DNA from: Candidatus Rokuibacteriota bacterium
GTDB taxonomy: Bacteria > Methylomirabilota > Methylomirabilia > Rokubacteriales > CSP1-6
Direction of reading: 5' to 3'
DNA length: 22,625 nucleotides
Assembly: GCA_016179165.1 (NCBI GenBank)
Contig: JACORX010000058.1
Coordinates: forward strand, 1-22,625
Part shown: positions 1-7,332 of the stretch, piece after piece
Layout: each line of letters starts with the position of its first letter
Position numbering within the stretch: position 1 is the stretch's first letter
Notes under the pieces: generated by a model
What the model was told of the DNA's origin: nothing
What the model saw: only the letters and a program-made list of their open reading frames with translations
Databases searched by the model: none
Translations under genes and position numbers: made by a program

Positions 1-122
1 GGCACCTTCTTGATCTCGCGGGTCGCGATCTCCTTCATCGACTCGGCCGTGTCGAGCATGTCGGTGATGTCGGCCGCTTCGATGTCCTGCATGCTGACGA
101 GGTCCTTGCGTTTCCAGGCCAT
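1..122 (-). CDS. pyrB: Aspartate carbamoyltransferase, N-terminal part (cut by window edge)
   Basis: Only about 40 N-terminal codons are inside the window; the gene continues beyond base 1. The visible protein begins MAWKRKDLVSMQDIEAADI and continues to an EIATREIKKVP stretch, which matches the start of bacterial aspartate carbamoyltransferases (family knowledge). The enzyme joins carbamoyl phosphate to aspartate, the committed step of UMP synthesis. The active-site STRTR motif would lie just outside the window. Two ATGs follow the pyrR stop (125 and 122). I prefer 122 because GAGGAG ends 8 bases upstream of it, whereas 125 is only 5 bases away. The gene directly follows pyrR, the usual regulator-enzyme order, so it should share the pyrR leader control. 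Confidence 0.85.
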   Translation of the reverse strand, partial: MAWKRKDLVSMQDIEAADITDMLDTAESMKEIATREIKKV

Positions 123-125
123 CAT

Positions 126-677
126 TTACTCCTCTGTTGGCTCTTGGATGACGACGCGGTCCTGGCCGTCGTGCTCGCGGAGCATGACGGCGACGGTTTC
201 CTTGCGGCTCGTGGGCAGGTTCTTGCCGACGTAGTCGGGACGGATGGGCAGCTCGCGGTGGCCTCGGTCGACCAGCACGGCCAGCCGGATCACGCGCGGG
301 CGGCCCAGGTCCATGAGCGCGTCCATGGCCGCCCGGATCGTCCGGCCGGTGAACAGGACGTCGTCCACGAGGACGACCGTCAGGTTCTTGAGCGGGAAGG
401 GGATCTCGGTGCTCCGGACCTGGGGCTGCTCCGCGCGGCTGCCGAGATCGTCACGGTAGAGCGTGATGTCGAGCGCGCCCACCGCGGGGCGCCGGCCCTC
501 GATCCCGGCGATCTTCTCGGCGATGCGCCCGGCGAGCGTCTCGCCGCGCGTCTTGATGCCGACCAGCGCCAGGTCGGCGCCGCCCGCCTGCTCGACGATC
601 TCATGCGCGATGCGCGTCAGCGCCCGGTCGAGCCCCGCCTGGTCCAGCACTTCCGCCTTCTGCTTCGGCCCGGTCAC
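126..677 (-). CDS. pyrR: PyrR bifunctional pyrimidine regulator / uracil phosphoribosyltransferase
   Basis: The 183-residue protein is the usual PyrR length. It has the type I phosphoribosyltransferase PRPP loop VVLVDDVLFTGRTIRAA at about residues 101-117, and the conserved N-terminal segment with ALTRIAHEI at 19-27. PyrR binds UMP and an RNA hairpin in pyr leaders to attenuate expression, and many members also convert uracil plus PRPP to UMP (family knowledge). I place the start at GTG 677 because homology begins there. The open frame continues upstream to about 815, but that extension reads through a terminator and a repeat and does not look like PyrR. GTG 677 overlaps the stop of a leader ORF as GTGA. 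TAA at 126-128 is followed immediately by pyrB. Confidence 0.93.
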   Translation of the reverse strand: MTGPKQKAEVLDQAGLDRALTRIAHEIVEQAGGADLALVGIKTRGETLAGRIAEKIAGIEGRRPAVGALDITLYRDDLGSRAEQPQVRSTEIPFPLKNLTVVLVDDVLFTGRTIRAAMDALMDLGRPRVIRLAVLVDRGHRELPIRPDYVGKNLPTSRKETVAVMLREHDGQDRVVIQEPTEE

Positions 678-838
678 GGCGCCGCCTCTCCCTCTCCCCA
701 CTGGGGAGAGGGCCGCAGTTCGAGCTGAGACGTTTGCGGCGAGGCGAGGGCTGAGAGGGTGAAGGGGCTCGCCACCGGGCAAAAAAAACGCCCCGAACTC
801 AGTTCGGGGCCGCACAACCTAGTTTCCCGGTGCTTCAT
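674..838 (-). CDS. Putative 54-codon leader ORF upstream of pyrR
   Basis: An ATG at 838 has a strong Shine-Dalgarno AAGGAG (849-844) five bases upstream. The frame stays open for 54 codons (it begins MKHRETRLCGPELSSGRFF) and stops with TGA at 676-674, overlapping the pyrR GTG as GTGA. Codons about 10 to 20 are the intrinsic terminator stem and U-run, and the rest crosses a dispersed repeat, so the peptide sequence is unlikely to matter. I infer a regulatory leader: a ribosome moving through it would block terminator folding and pass to pyrR by coupling. The alternative is a fortuitous ORF. No similarity to a known peptide was recognised. Confidence 0.5.
   Translation of the reverse strand: MKHRETRLCGPELSSGRFFCPVASPFTLSALASPQTSQLELRPSPQWGEGEAAP
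690..712. repeat. Perfect 10-bp inverted repeat just upstream of pyrR
   Basis: CCCTCTCCCC (690-699) and GGGGAGAGGG (703-712) form a perfect stem with a 3-base loop. Hairpins of this CCCTCTCCCC type occur as dispersed intergenic repeats in many high-GC Gram-negative genomes (general knowledge). On the minus strand the purine-rich arm ends about 13 bases before the pyrR GTG at 677 and extends into GGGAGAGG, which could act as a weak, partly folded ribosome binding site. Confidence 0.7.
718..755. repeat. Dispersed repeat copy shared with the lpxC-DUF4390 gap
   Basis: GTTCGAGCTGAG (718-729) and GAGGCGAGGGCTGAG (741-755) also occur in the same order, orientation and almost the same spacing at 15343-15354 and 15367-15381. 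The 11 to 12 bases between the two blocks differ. Here only one arm is present, while at the second site both arms make a long palindrome. It lies inside the pyrR leader between terminator and start codon. Confidence 0.7.
781..810 (-). terminator. Intrinsic terminator/attenuator in the pyrR leader
   Basis: On the minus strand a perfect 9-bp stem GCCCCGAAC/GTTCGGGGC (810-790, 3-base loop) is followed by GT... reading directly into eight U residues (788-781). This is a textbook Rho-independent terminator. It lies downstream of the metallopeptidase stop and about 100 bases upstream of the pyrR start, inside a candidate leader ORF. It may both end the upstream transcript and act as an attenuator for pyrR-pyrB. 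Confidence 0.88.
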
Positions 839-843
839 GACTG

Positions 844-878
844 CTCCTTGCGGGCCTCTCAGGGTCCGCTTAAAGGAG
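844..878 (-). promoter_or_regulatory. Candidate PyrR-binding hairpin sequestering the leader ribosome binding site
   Basis: On the minus strand CTCCTT (878-873) pairs with the Shine-Dalgarno AAGGAG (849-844), and GCGG (869-866) pairs with CCGC (853-850). The top of the hairpin reads ACCCTGAGAGGCC. Its core CCTGAGAGG fits the CCNGNGAGG core of PyrR binding loops (consensus ARUCCNGNGAGGYU, recalled from Bacillus work): CC/GG closing pairs, a UGAGA loop and a bulge on the 5' side. One A-C mismatch stands where the consensus has a purine-pyrimidine pair. Binding would hide the ribosome binding site of the ORF starting at 838. Confidence 0.6.
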
Positions 879-897
879 TGAATCAAGGTACTGCGCT

Positions 898-927
898 ACT
901 CTACCCCCGGGGTCTGCGCGCTGTCAA
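898..927 (-). promoter_or_regulatory. Candidate sigma-70 promoter for pyrR-pyrB
   Basis: A perfect -35 TTGACA (927-922) is followed after 18 bases by TAGAGT (903-898, 4 of 6 to TATAAT). The predicted transcript start is near 891, about 20 bases before the candidate PyrR hairpin. The -35 box contains the TGA stop of the metallopeptidase gene, so the promoter overlaps the end of that gene. Confidence 0.6.
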
Positions 928-3194
928 GGGTTGACCTTGATGTTGCGCATCGCGATGTTGTTGTCGAAGGGAACGAGGTCGGCGTACGGCACGCCAGGGT
1001 CCGCCGCGAGGAGCTCGGTCACCGCCCGGTCCTGCGCGCACTCGACGATCGCGAGCAGGGAGACCTTCTTGTCGGCCGTGCCCGGGGTCCACGTGAAGGG
1101 CCCTGCCGTCACGGCGCTGCCCGCGGGGACGTTGTTCGGCTGCGTCGGCGGCGGCGGGATCTCGGTCCAGGCCGAGGACCAGAGCCGCTTCGGGCCGGTC
1201 GCGGCGCGGAAGACGCGCACGGTGATCGGTCCCGACGCGACGGCGCCGCGGTTCTTGACCTGCACATACACGTGGGCCTTCAGACCCTTCACAGCTCCTT
1301 CGTCGTCCGCCGGGCTGGTCGGGGCTCCCACAGCGTATGGCGCGCGCTTGACCCAGATGTCCTTGGTGTTGGTGAAGTCGTCCAGCCACAGGGTGTTCTG
1401 GAAGTTGTCGTCGTTCCTGTCGACCGCGCCATAGCCGCCGCCCCGCCCGTCGTCGATGAAGACGTCTACGGCCTTCGCGACGTAACCGGGCACCTTGCGC
1501 CTGAGGAAGGTGTCGAAGATGACCTTGAGGTGTAGCCCGTTAGCGTAGCGCCACGGGGCGAGCCCCGTGTCCGCGGCCTCGATCTCCTGCGCGATGTCCC
1601 TGATCGGTGCGCCGAGGGCGAGGATCTTCCCGTGCCCCATGACGTGGAGGCGGATGGCGAGGTTTTTCGCCTCCCGCTTCACGGTTGAGGCGGCCGCATC
1701 GCCCCCGAGCTTGCGGTACAGCTCGAAGACCGCGGAGGACCACAGCTCGGCCAGGTCGTAGCCGGTCTTGGAGGTCCAGTCACCCGCGTTCGTGGGCGCA
1801 GTCAGGTCGTAGCGGCGGGCGCGGCCCGGATAGTTGACCGGGTTCCAGTTCCACGAAAACATGATCCCGCGCGTGGGCGGGGTCACCGGCTTGTGCTTGT
1901 CGTCGAAGTACACCGCGGCCAGAAAGTCGGAGAACCCCTCGGCTTCTCCCCCGTTGAGATTGGAGCCGCAGTTGAGCCAGTCCTGGAGGGCGTGACCGTA
2001 TTCGTGGACGATGACCATGGCGTCCGCGGCGTCCGGGATCCCGCCCGGCCCGAAGACGATCCCGGTGCCAGTGCCCTGGGACGCGTCCCCGCCGCCCTGT
2101 CCCTGTGGGTCCACCGGGAGCGAGTGCGCGGGCACTTCCGTCAGCTCGAGATCCGTCCGGAGAAATTGCTGGACGGCATCGATGTGGTAGTAGGCCATCA
2201 CGTCGAGGAAGTTCGGGTCGGTGGCGCTGAAGACGAAGCTGCCCGACCTGCTGGTGGGCTCCCCGAGGTGGGGTTCGGTCGGATCTTCCATGTGCACCCA
2301 TGCTCCGTCCAGGTGCAGCTCGCCGGCGGGATCTGCCGGATCCAGCCGCTTGAGCTTTACGGAAGAGCGCAGGGCGTTGAGAGCCTGGGCAGATGTGCCG
2401 TCGAACAGCGTCAGGTCGCCGCTCGCGACAATCGGGTTCGGGTTGAAGACCTTGCCGTGGGGGGCAGCGTACGAGAAGAGATCACGAATCTCGATCAGCG
2501 CGCCGGAGATCGCGTCGATCAGGAGCAGCCACGCGCCGAGCGGGCGCTTCGTGCGCAGCGTCACCTGCCAGACGAGGTAGTGACGGCCGGCCACAGGTGC
2601 TGCGCCCTTGCGTCGAGCCCGCCCCAGGTGCTGGTGGACCGAGCGGAGGAGCTGCTCCCGTGCCCGATTGCGGCGTTGCAAGCCAGGGGGGATCGGGTGA
2701 TCCACCGGCTCGTAGAGAAGGACGGCAAGCCGGGGCGGCCCGATCTCCCGATGCCGGAAGGAGTTCGACAGTCGGGCGACCAGGGCTCTCGCGGCGACCG
2801 GCTCCACCTTGGGGACGGTAGGGAGGTTCGGAGGGATGTCGTAGTGGTACTGGTTGTAGAGCGAGTGAAGCCGGCTGTCGCCGTGGAAGTTGACCACGAC
2901 CTCGCTGGCCAGGACGGGCACGCCCTTGAACTCCTGGTGGAAGCGCGCGGAGCGGCCTCCTCCGACTCCGAGCACGGGCCCATCCACGATGTCCCCGAGC
3001 GTCGGCGACCAGCCGAGAATACCGGCGGCCTGCCTCAGCACCTCGCGCGCCAGCTCGTGCGGCGCGAAGGGTCCCGCGACCAGTGGAGGGGCCAGCGGGT
3101 TGAACCAGCTGCGGAGCATCTTGGATCGCGGGTCGATCGCCACCCGCCCCTCGACCGAAACCGGGCCGGTGATCCGAAGCCTGTCCCCCTCCAC
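924..3194 (-). CDS. Gluzincin metallopeptidase (thermolysin/fungalysin-like, M4/M36 type) with C-terminal CARDB-like domain
   Basis: The 756-residue protein has a zinc motif HEYGH (397-401) and a third ligand Glu419 in AEGFSD, 18 residues on, the spacing and context of M36/M4 gluzincins. Residues about 90-130 (FKGVPVLASEVVVNFHGDSR) resemble an FTP propeptide domain. Residues about 610-756, with HVYVQVKNRGAVASGPITVRVF, look like a CARDB-type beta-sandwich. Such proteases are normally secreted zymogens (family knowledge), yet the N-terminus MEGDRLRITGPV shows no signal peptide and no in-frame upstream start supplies one. The GTG start at 3194 has no clear ribosome binding site and lies 33 bases after the lysine-rich protein gene, so the two are probably cotranscribed. 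Exact substrate unknown. Confidence 0.85.
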   Translation of the reverse strand: MEGDRLRITGPVSVEGRVAIDPRSKMLRSWFNPLAPPLVAGPFAPHELAREVLRQAAGILGWSPTLGDIVDGPVLGVGGGRSARFHQEFKGVPVLASEVVVNFHGDSRLHSLYNQYHYDIPPNLPTVPKVEPVAARALVARLSNSFRHREIGPPRLAVLLYEPVDHPIPPGLQRRNRAREQLLRSVHQHLGRARRKGAAPVAGRHYLVWQVTLRTKRPLGAWLLLIDAISGALIEIRDLFSYAAPHGKVFNPNPIVASGDLTLFDGTSAQALNALRSSVKLKRLDPADPAGELHLDGAWVHMEDPTEPHLGEPTSRSGSFVFSATDPNFLDVMAYYHIDAVQQFLRTDLELTEVPAHSLPVDPQGQGGGDASQGTGTGIVFGPGGIPDAADAMVIVHEYGHALQDWLNCGSNLNGGEAEGFSDFLAAVYFDDKHKPVTPPTRGIMFSWNWNPVNYPGRARRYDLTAPTNAGDWTSKTGYDLAELWSSAVFELYRKLGGDAAASTVKREAKNLAIRLHVMGHGKILALGAPIRDIAQEIEAADTGLAPWRYANGLHLKVIFDTFLRRKVPGYVAKAVDVFIDDGRGGGYGAVDRNDDNFQNTLWLDDFTNTKDIWVKRAPYAVGAPTSPADDEGAVKGLKAHVYVQVKNRGAVASGPITVRVFRAATGPKRLWSSAWTEIPPPPTQPNNVPAGSAVTAGPFTWTPGTADKKVSLLAIVECAQDRAVTELLAADPGVPYADLVPFDNNIAMRNIKVNP

Positions 3195-3227
3195 GCCGTG
3201 TCGCCCCGGGCCCCGGAGGTCTGACCG

Positions 3228-3824
3228 TTACCGCTTGGACTTCTTCTTGCCCTTGGCTTTCGGCTTCTTCGTGGTCTTTTTCTTGGCCGTTTTCTTGGCA
3301 GTCCCCGTCGCCAGGGCCGACAGCGGGAAGCCGGTCGAAAACTGTCCCGGCAGCGCGCTGATGGCGTAGGTGTAGGGGCCGCTGGCGAAGCTTACGTTGG
3401 TGTGACAGAGCACCACGGTGACGACCTGAAATCCGTTGTCCGTGACGAATGGCGGCGCGAACGGAGCCAGCGTCAGGTCTGAGTCGAACACGAGCCCAAG
3501 CCCGGGACGCCACGTGAACGTGAAAGCGAACCACTGCTCCGAAGCATCGCTGCCGAAAGTGGCAATAAGATCTGCGATGACGGGATCAGTGGCCGGAAGC
3601 GCGGTCATGGGTATCGGCGTTGACGACCCGTGTTTCTTCAGGACTAGCGTAGGCGTCTGCCCGGTCTTGACCTTGATCCCCAGCTTGAGGAGGACGGGCG
3701 TGCTGGTCGTCGCCCCGGAAAACGTCGCCTTTCTCTTCGACGTAAGGGTACTGCCCGAGTGGCTGGGAATGGACCTCTGTTCCAGTTTGAGGTTCGGTAC
3801 TCCGCCCTGACCTCCTGACCCCAT
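3228..3824 (-). CDS. Hypothetical protein with lysine-rich C-terminal tail
   Basis: This 198-residue protein was not assigned to any family I recognise. The start ATG 3824 is set by a strong AAGGAGG six bases upstream; the open frame extends to 3941 but without support. Residues about 1-30 are Gly/Ser/Lys rich. The middle (about 70-170) is rich in Phe, Val, Thr and Pro (for example EQWFAFTFTWRPGLGLVF) and looks like a beta-rich globular domain. The last 24 residues are almost all Lys, Thr, Ala and Arg (AKKTAKKKTTKKPK), like the tails of histone H1-like or AlgP-like bacterial proteins; they may bind nucleic acid or another polyanion. There is no signal peptide or membrane segment. It lies 33 bases before the metallopeptidase gene, so a functional link is possible but unproven. 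Confidence 0.75.
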   Translation of the reverse strand: MGSGGQGGVPNLKLEQRSIPSHSGSTLTSKRKATFSGATTSTPVLLKLGIKVKTGQTPTLVLKKHGSSTPIPMTALPATDPVIADLIATFGSDASEQWFAFTFTWRPGLGLVFDSDLTLAPFAPPFVTDNGFQVVTVVLCHTNVSFASGPYTYAISALPGQFSTGFPLSALATGTAKKTAKKKTTKKPKAKGKKKSKR

Positions 3825-3933
3825 GGCTGCCTCCTTCTTTTCTCTCGGTAGTACGTAGGACTGGACTGTCGCCGGGACGCTAACACGGCGGGTCGGCGGT
3901 GCGCAAGGCGCGCTTTCGCCGGCGCGGCGCGCC

Positions 3934-6900
3934 TCAGCCACCTCCCCTGCCGGCCGCCTCGGCGCGCGCGAGCCAGGTCAGCATGCTGAGAGCCCGGAGT
4001 TCCTCGACGGCGTAGCCAAGCTCGGCGCGCGCGTCGTCGGGTCGGGCGGCCTGTTGGTACAGCGCGCCTAGACCGAGCCGGCACCTCGCCTCGAGCGGCC
4101 GCATCCCCATCTCCTGCGCCATCTTGAGGGCCTCGCGGTACGCAGCCTCGGCCTCGTCGAGCAAGGGGGGTGTCTGGGCCGCGGCGACCTCTCCCAGCAG
4201 GCGGAGGGCCCAGCCCGTCACCACTCGCCCCTTGACCGCCTTGCTGATCTCGACTCCGCGCTCGGCCAGCGGGAGCGCATCGGCGGCTCGCCCCACCAGG
4301 AGGTAGGCCTCGGCCCGGCCGGCCGCCCGCAGCAAGTGGCCGAAGGGGTCACCGATGGCGATCGCCTGCTCGATGGCCTCCTTGAGCAGATCGAGCGCGG
4401 CGTCTGCCCGGCCCGCGAGGCAGTAGGCCGACCCGAGGGGCGAAGCTGCCAAGGCGAAGGCGCTGGGGACGTCGCCCGTGCGACACGTTCGCACCGCGCG
4501 CTCGAGGTGGGTGATGGCCTCCTGGAATTCACCGCGCCTCAGATGGACGGTGCCGAGCCCGTGACAGGCGAAGACTAGGGTGTAGGGGTGGTCGACGGTC
4601 TCGGCGATCCGGATAGCCTCACGGCCGACCTCGGCGGCCTCGGGGAAGTTTCCCAGCTCGGCCAGCGACCAGGCAAGCACCGTGCGCGAGTAGACCGCCG
4701 GCAAAAGCGCCAGCCCGAAGCGCTCGCGGGCGAGGTCGCCCTGGAGCAGCGCGATGTTGCGTCGGACGAGCTCGATCGCGGCCGGGAACTCGCCCATGCC
4801 GTAGCGCACCACGCCGAGGAAATTGTTGGCGAGCGTCATCACGGTCGTGTCGTGAAGCTCCGACCCGATGGCGACAGCGCGCTCGCCATACTCGACAGCG
4901 CGCTCGAGGTCGAACATGACGGTGAAGTAGTTCGCGAGAAGGGAGGAGATGAGGCCGAGCCGGCGCCGGTCTCCGAGGGCTTGGGCGAGCCGTTCAGCCT
5001 CCGTCATGTAGTCGAGCATCCGGCCAAAGTCGCCGAGGGGGCTCAGCGAGGTACGCATGTCGAGCCGCAGGTCAATGCCCTGGCCGATCGTCTCGGGAGT
5101 CTCAGGCAGGTGCTGGAGGGCCTGGAGCGCCTGCTCGTAGTACCGGACGGCCGTGCGGTGGGCGGAGCGCGCGAAGGCCCGCGTGCCGGCCTCACGGGAA
5201 TAGGTAACAGCCTTGTCCCAGACGCCGCCGCGAAGGGTATGATGCGCCAGTCGCTCGATGCGCTCCACGATGAGATCGTCTGCCCGGAGCTCGAGGGCGT
5301 CGACCAGGCGCGCGTCGAGGGCGCGGCGGCGGTCCTGGAGCAAGGTGCCGAAGGCCACGTCGAGCGTCAGCGCGTGCTTGAACGTGTACTCGAAGACCGG
5401 GAAGAGGCGGGTCTCGTACAGGAACTCGGCGGCCTGGAGGCCGTGAACGCTCCGGCGGAGGTCGTCGTCCGAGACGTCGGCGATGGCCTCGAGCAGCGGG
5501 AGCGGCACGTCCTTGCCGATGACGGCTGCGCATTGTAGGACCCGTTTGTCTTCGGGCGGGAGCCGATCGATGCGGGCGGCGAGCAGGGCATGGACGGTCG
5601 CCGGCACCTCGACCGTGTCGGCTCTGCGTCCCAGATGGTACGCGCCGCGCCCGCCGAACAGCGCGCCGGTCTCGACCAGGTGACGGACGCTCTCTTCCAG
5701 AAAGAAGGGATTGCCCTCCGTGCGCTCGATGAGCTGCGCGCGGAGCTTCGCCACGCCCGCGCCGTCACCCAGGAGACCCCGCAGGAGCTCCTCGGCCATC
5801 CCGTTCGGCAGAGGGTGGACGGCAATCTGGGCGTAGTAGCTCTTCCGGCTCCAGCCCTGCTTGTACTCCGGCCGGTACGTGACGAGGAGCAGGATGCGCG
5901 CGGCGGGCAGGCTGTCGACGAGCGCGTCGAGGACGGCCTGCGCCTCCGGATCGATCCAGTGGAGGTCCTCGATCACCAGGCACAGCGGCCGGCGCTGGCT
6001 CTCGCGGATGAGCAGCCGCCGGATGGCGTCGAGCGTGCGCTGCCGGCGTTGCCTCGGGTCGAGCCCTTCCCACGCGAGGTCCTCGACGGGCAGATCGAGG
6101 AGCGTCAGCAGGGCGGGGAGGGCGCCTAGGAGCGACGGGTCGAGGTCGAGCAGCGCGGCCGTCACCTTGTCGCGGATGGCGCGGGTGTCGTCCCATTCTT
6201 GGAGATCGAAGTAGCCACGCAGCAGCGAGATCATCGGCAGGTAGGCCGCGCTCGTGTCGAAGGAGGTCGCGAACGCCTCGAGGACCCGCCACTCCGCCGG
6301 CAGGTGAACCGTCGCGAACTCGCGGACGAGGCGCGACTTGCCGACTCCCGGCTCGCCGACGAGGGCCACGACGCGGCCGTGTCCGCCACGTGCCTGTTCC
6401 ATCGCCGCCGAGAGATCGCCCAGCTCCGCGTCCCGCCCGACGAAGCGGCTCAGCCCTCGGGCGGCCGCCAGCTGGAGCCTGGAGCGGATCGGTCCGGGTC
6501 CGCTGAGCTCGTAGATCGTTACCGGCGCGGCCAGTCCCTTGACCGGGACCGGGCCGAGGGACTTCACGGAGATGTATCCCTCGACGAGCCGCAGCGTGTG
6601 CTCGGTGAGGAAGATCTGGCCCGGCGTGGCTAGCTGCTCCATGCGCCCCGCCAGGTGCGTCGTCTGGCCGACGGCGGTGTAGTCCATCCGCAGGTCGCTG
6701 CCCACCGATCGCACCACGACCTCCCCGGAGTTGAGACCTACGCGGATCTGCACGGAGAGCCCGTGCCTCTGGCGCAGCTCCTCGCTCAGCGAGGCGATGC
6801 TGTCCTGCATGCGAAGGGCCGCGTAGCAGGCCCTGACGGCGTGATCCTCGTGGGCGAGCGGCGCGCCGAAGAGTGCCATGATGCCGTCGCCCATCACCTG

Positions 6901-7296
6901 GTTCACGGTGCCTTCGTAGCGGTGGACCGCCTCCATCATCCGCTCGAGCACCGGGTCGAGGAGCCGCCGGGCGTCTTCCGGGTCGCGGTCCGCGAGAATT
7001 TCGAGCGAGCCGCGAAGGTCCGCGAAGAGCACGGTCACCTGCTTCCGCTCGCCTTCGATCGCCTCCCGCCCACGGACGATCTTCTCGGCGAGGTAGCGCG
7101 GCGTGTACTCGTGGGGCACCGGGGCGGCTGGCGGGCTTCCGGCCTCCGCCAGGGGTGCGCCGCAATCCGCGCAGTAGGTGCTCGTCTGCGCGTTCAGGCT
7201 GCGGCAGGTGGGGCACGTCCGGCCAAGCGGGGCGGCGCATTCCCCGCAGAACCGCGCGCCGGCGGGTGAGTCATGCCGACACCGGGGGCACTGCAT
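3934..7296 (-). CDS. Zinc-ribbon / class III adenylate-guanylate cyclase / AAA ATPase / TPR protein
   Basis: The 1120-residue protein has four parts. Residues 1-50 hold two zinc ribbons (C3/C6/C17/C20 and C28/C31/C42/C45). Residues about 84-265 are a class III cyclase domain with both metal Asp residues, FADLRGS (D93) and MGDGIMALFG (D137), and TAVGQTTHLAGRM near 207-219. An AAA/STAND-like ATPase follows, with Walker A GEPGVGKS (314-321) and Walker B LVIEDLHW (440-447). TPR-like helical repeats fill about 720-1110. This architecture is common in soil bacteria with large signalling repertoires, usually with unknown signals (family knowledge). Nucleotide cyclase activity is plausible because both metal Asp residues remain, but substrate choice cannot be decided. 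ATG 7296 directly begins the first zinc ribbon. The gene starts 36 bases after the CoA transferase stop. Confidence 0.92.
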   Translation of the reverse strand: MQCPRCRHDSPAGARFCGECAAPLGRTCPTCRSLNAQTSTYCADCGAPLAEAGSPPAAPVPHEYTPRYLAEKIVRGREAIEGERKQVTVLFADLRGSLEILADRDPEDARRLLDPVLERMMEAVHRYEGTVNQVMGDGIMALFGAPLAHEDHAVRACYAALRMQDSIASLSEELRQRHGLSVQIRVGLNSGEVVVRSVGSDLRMDYTAVGQTTHLAGRMEQLATPGQIFLTEHTLRLVEGYISVKSLGPVPVKGLAAPVTIYELSGPGPIRSRLQLAAARGLSRFVGRDAELGDLSAAMEQARGGHGRVVALVGEPGVGKSRLVREFATVHLPAEWRVLEAFATSFDTSAAYLPMISLLRGYFDLQEWDDTRAIRDKVTAALLDLDPSLLGALPALLTLLDLPVEDLAWEGLDPRQRRQRTLDAIRRLLIRESQRRPLCLVIEDLHWIDPEAQAVLDALVDSLPAARILLLVTYRPEYKQGWSRKSYYAQIAVHPLPNGMAEELLRGLLGDGAGVAKLRAQLIERTEGNPFFLEESVRHLVETGALFGGRGAYHLGRRADTVEVPATVHALLAARIDRLPPEDKRVLQCAAVIGKDVPLPLLEAIADVSDDDLRRSVHGLQAAEFLYETRLFPVFEYTFKHALTLDVAFGTLLQDRRRALDARLVDALELRADDLIVERIERLAHHTLRGGVWDKAVTYSREAGTRAFARSAHRTAVRYYEQALQALQHLPETPETIGQGIDLRLDMRTSLSPLGDFGRMLDYMTEAERLAQALGDRRRLGLISSLLANYFTVMFDLERAVEYGERAVAIGSELHDTTVMTLANNFLGVVRYGMGEFPAAIELVRRNIALLQGDLARERFGLALLPAVYSRTVLAWSLAELGNFPEAAEVGREAIRIAETVDHPYTLVFACHGLGTVHLRRGEFQEAITHLERAVRTCRTGDVPSAFALAASPLGSAYCLAGRADAALDLLKEAIEQAIAIGDPFGHLLRAAGRAEAYLLVGRAADALPLAERGVEISKAVKGRVVTGWALRLLGEVAAAQTPPLLDEAEAAYREALKMAQEMGMRPLEARCRLGLGALYQQAARPDDARAELGYAVEELRALSMLTWLARAEAAGRGGG

Positions 7297-7332
7297 GGCA
7301 GCCTGAACGCTACTCCCCGCGCTGTAAGCGAG

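Noticed and set aside
678..815. N-terminal extension of the pyrR frame to 815
   Set aside because: It reads through the terminator and the repeat and adds residues not seen in PyrR; GTG 677 matches the family start.
3907..3933. GC-rich hairpin GGCGCGC/GCGCGCC after the cyclase gene as a terminator
   Set aside because: There is no U-run after the stem, and such GC palindromes are expected by chance in this composition.
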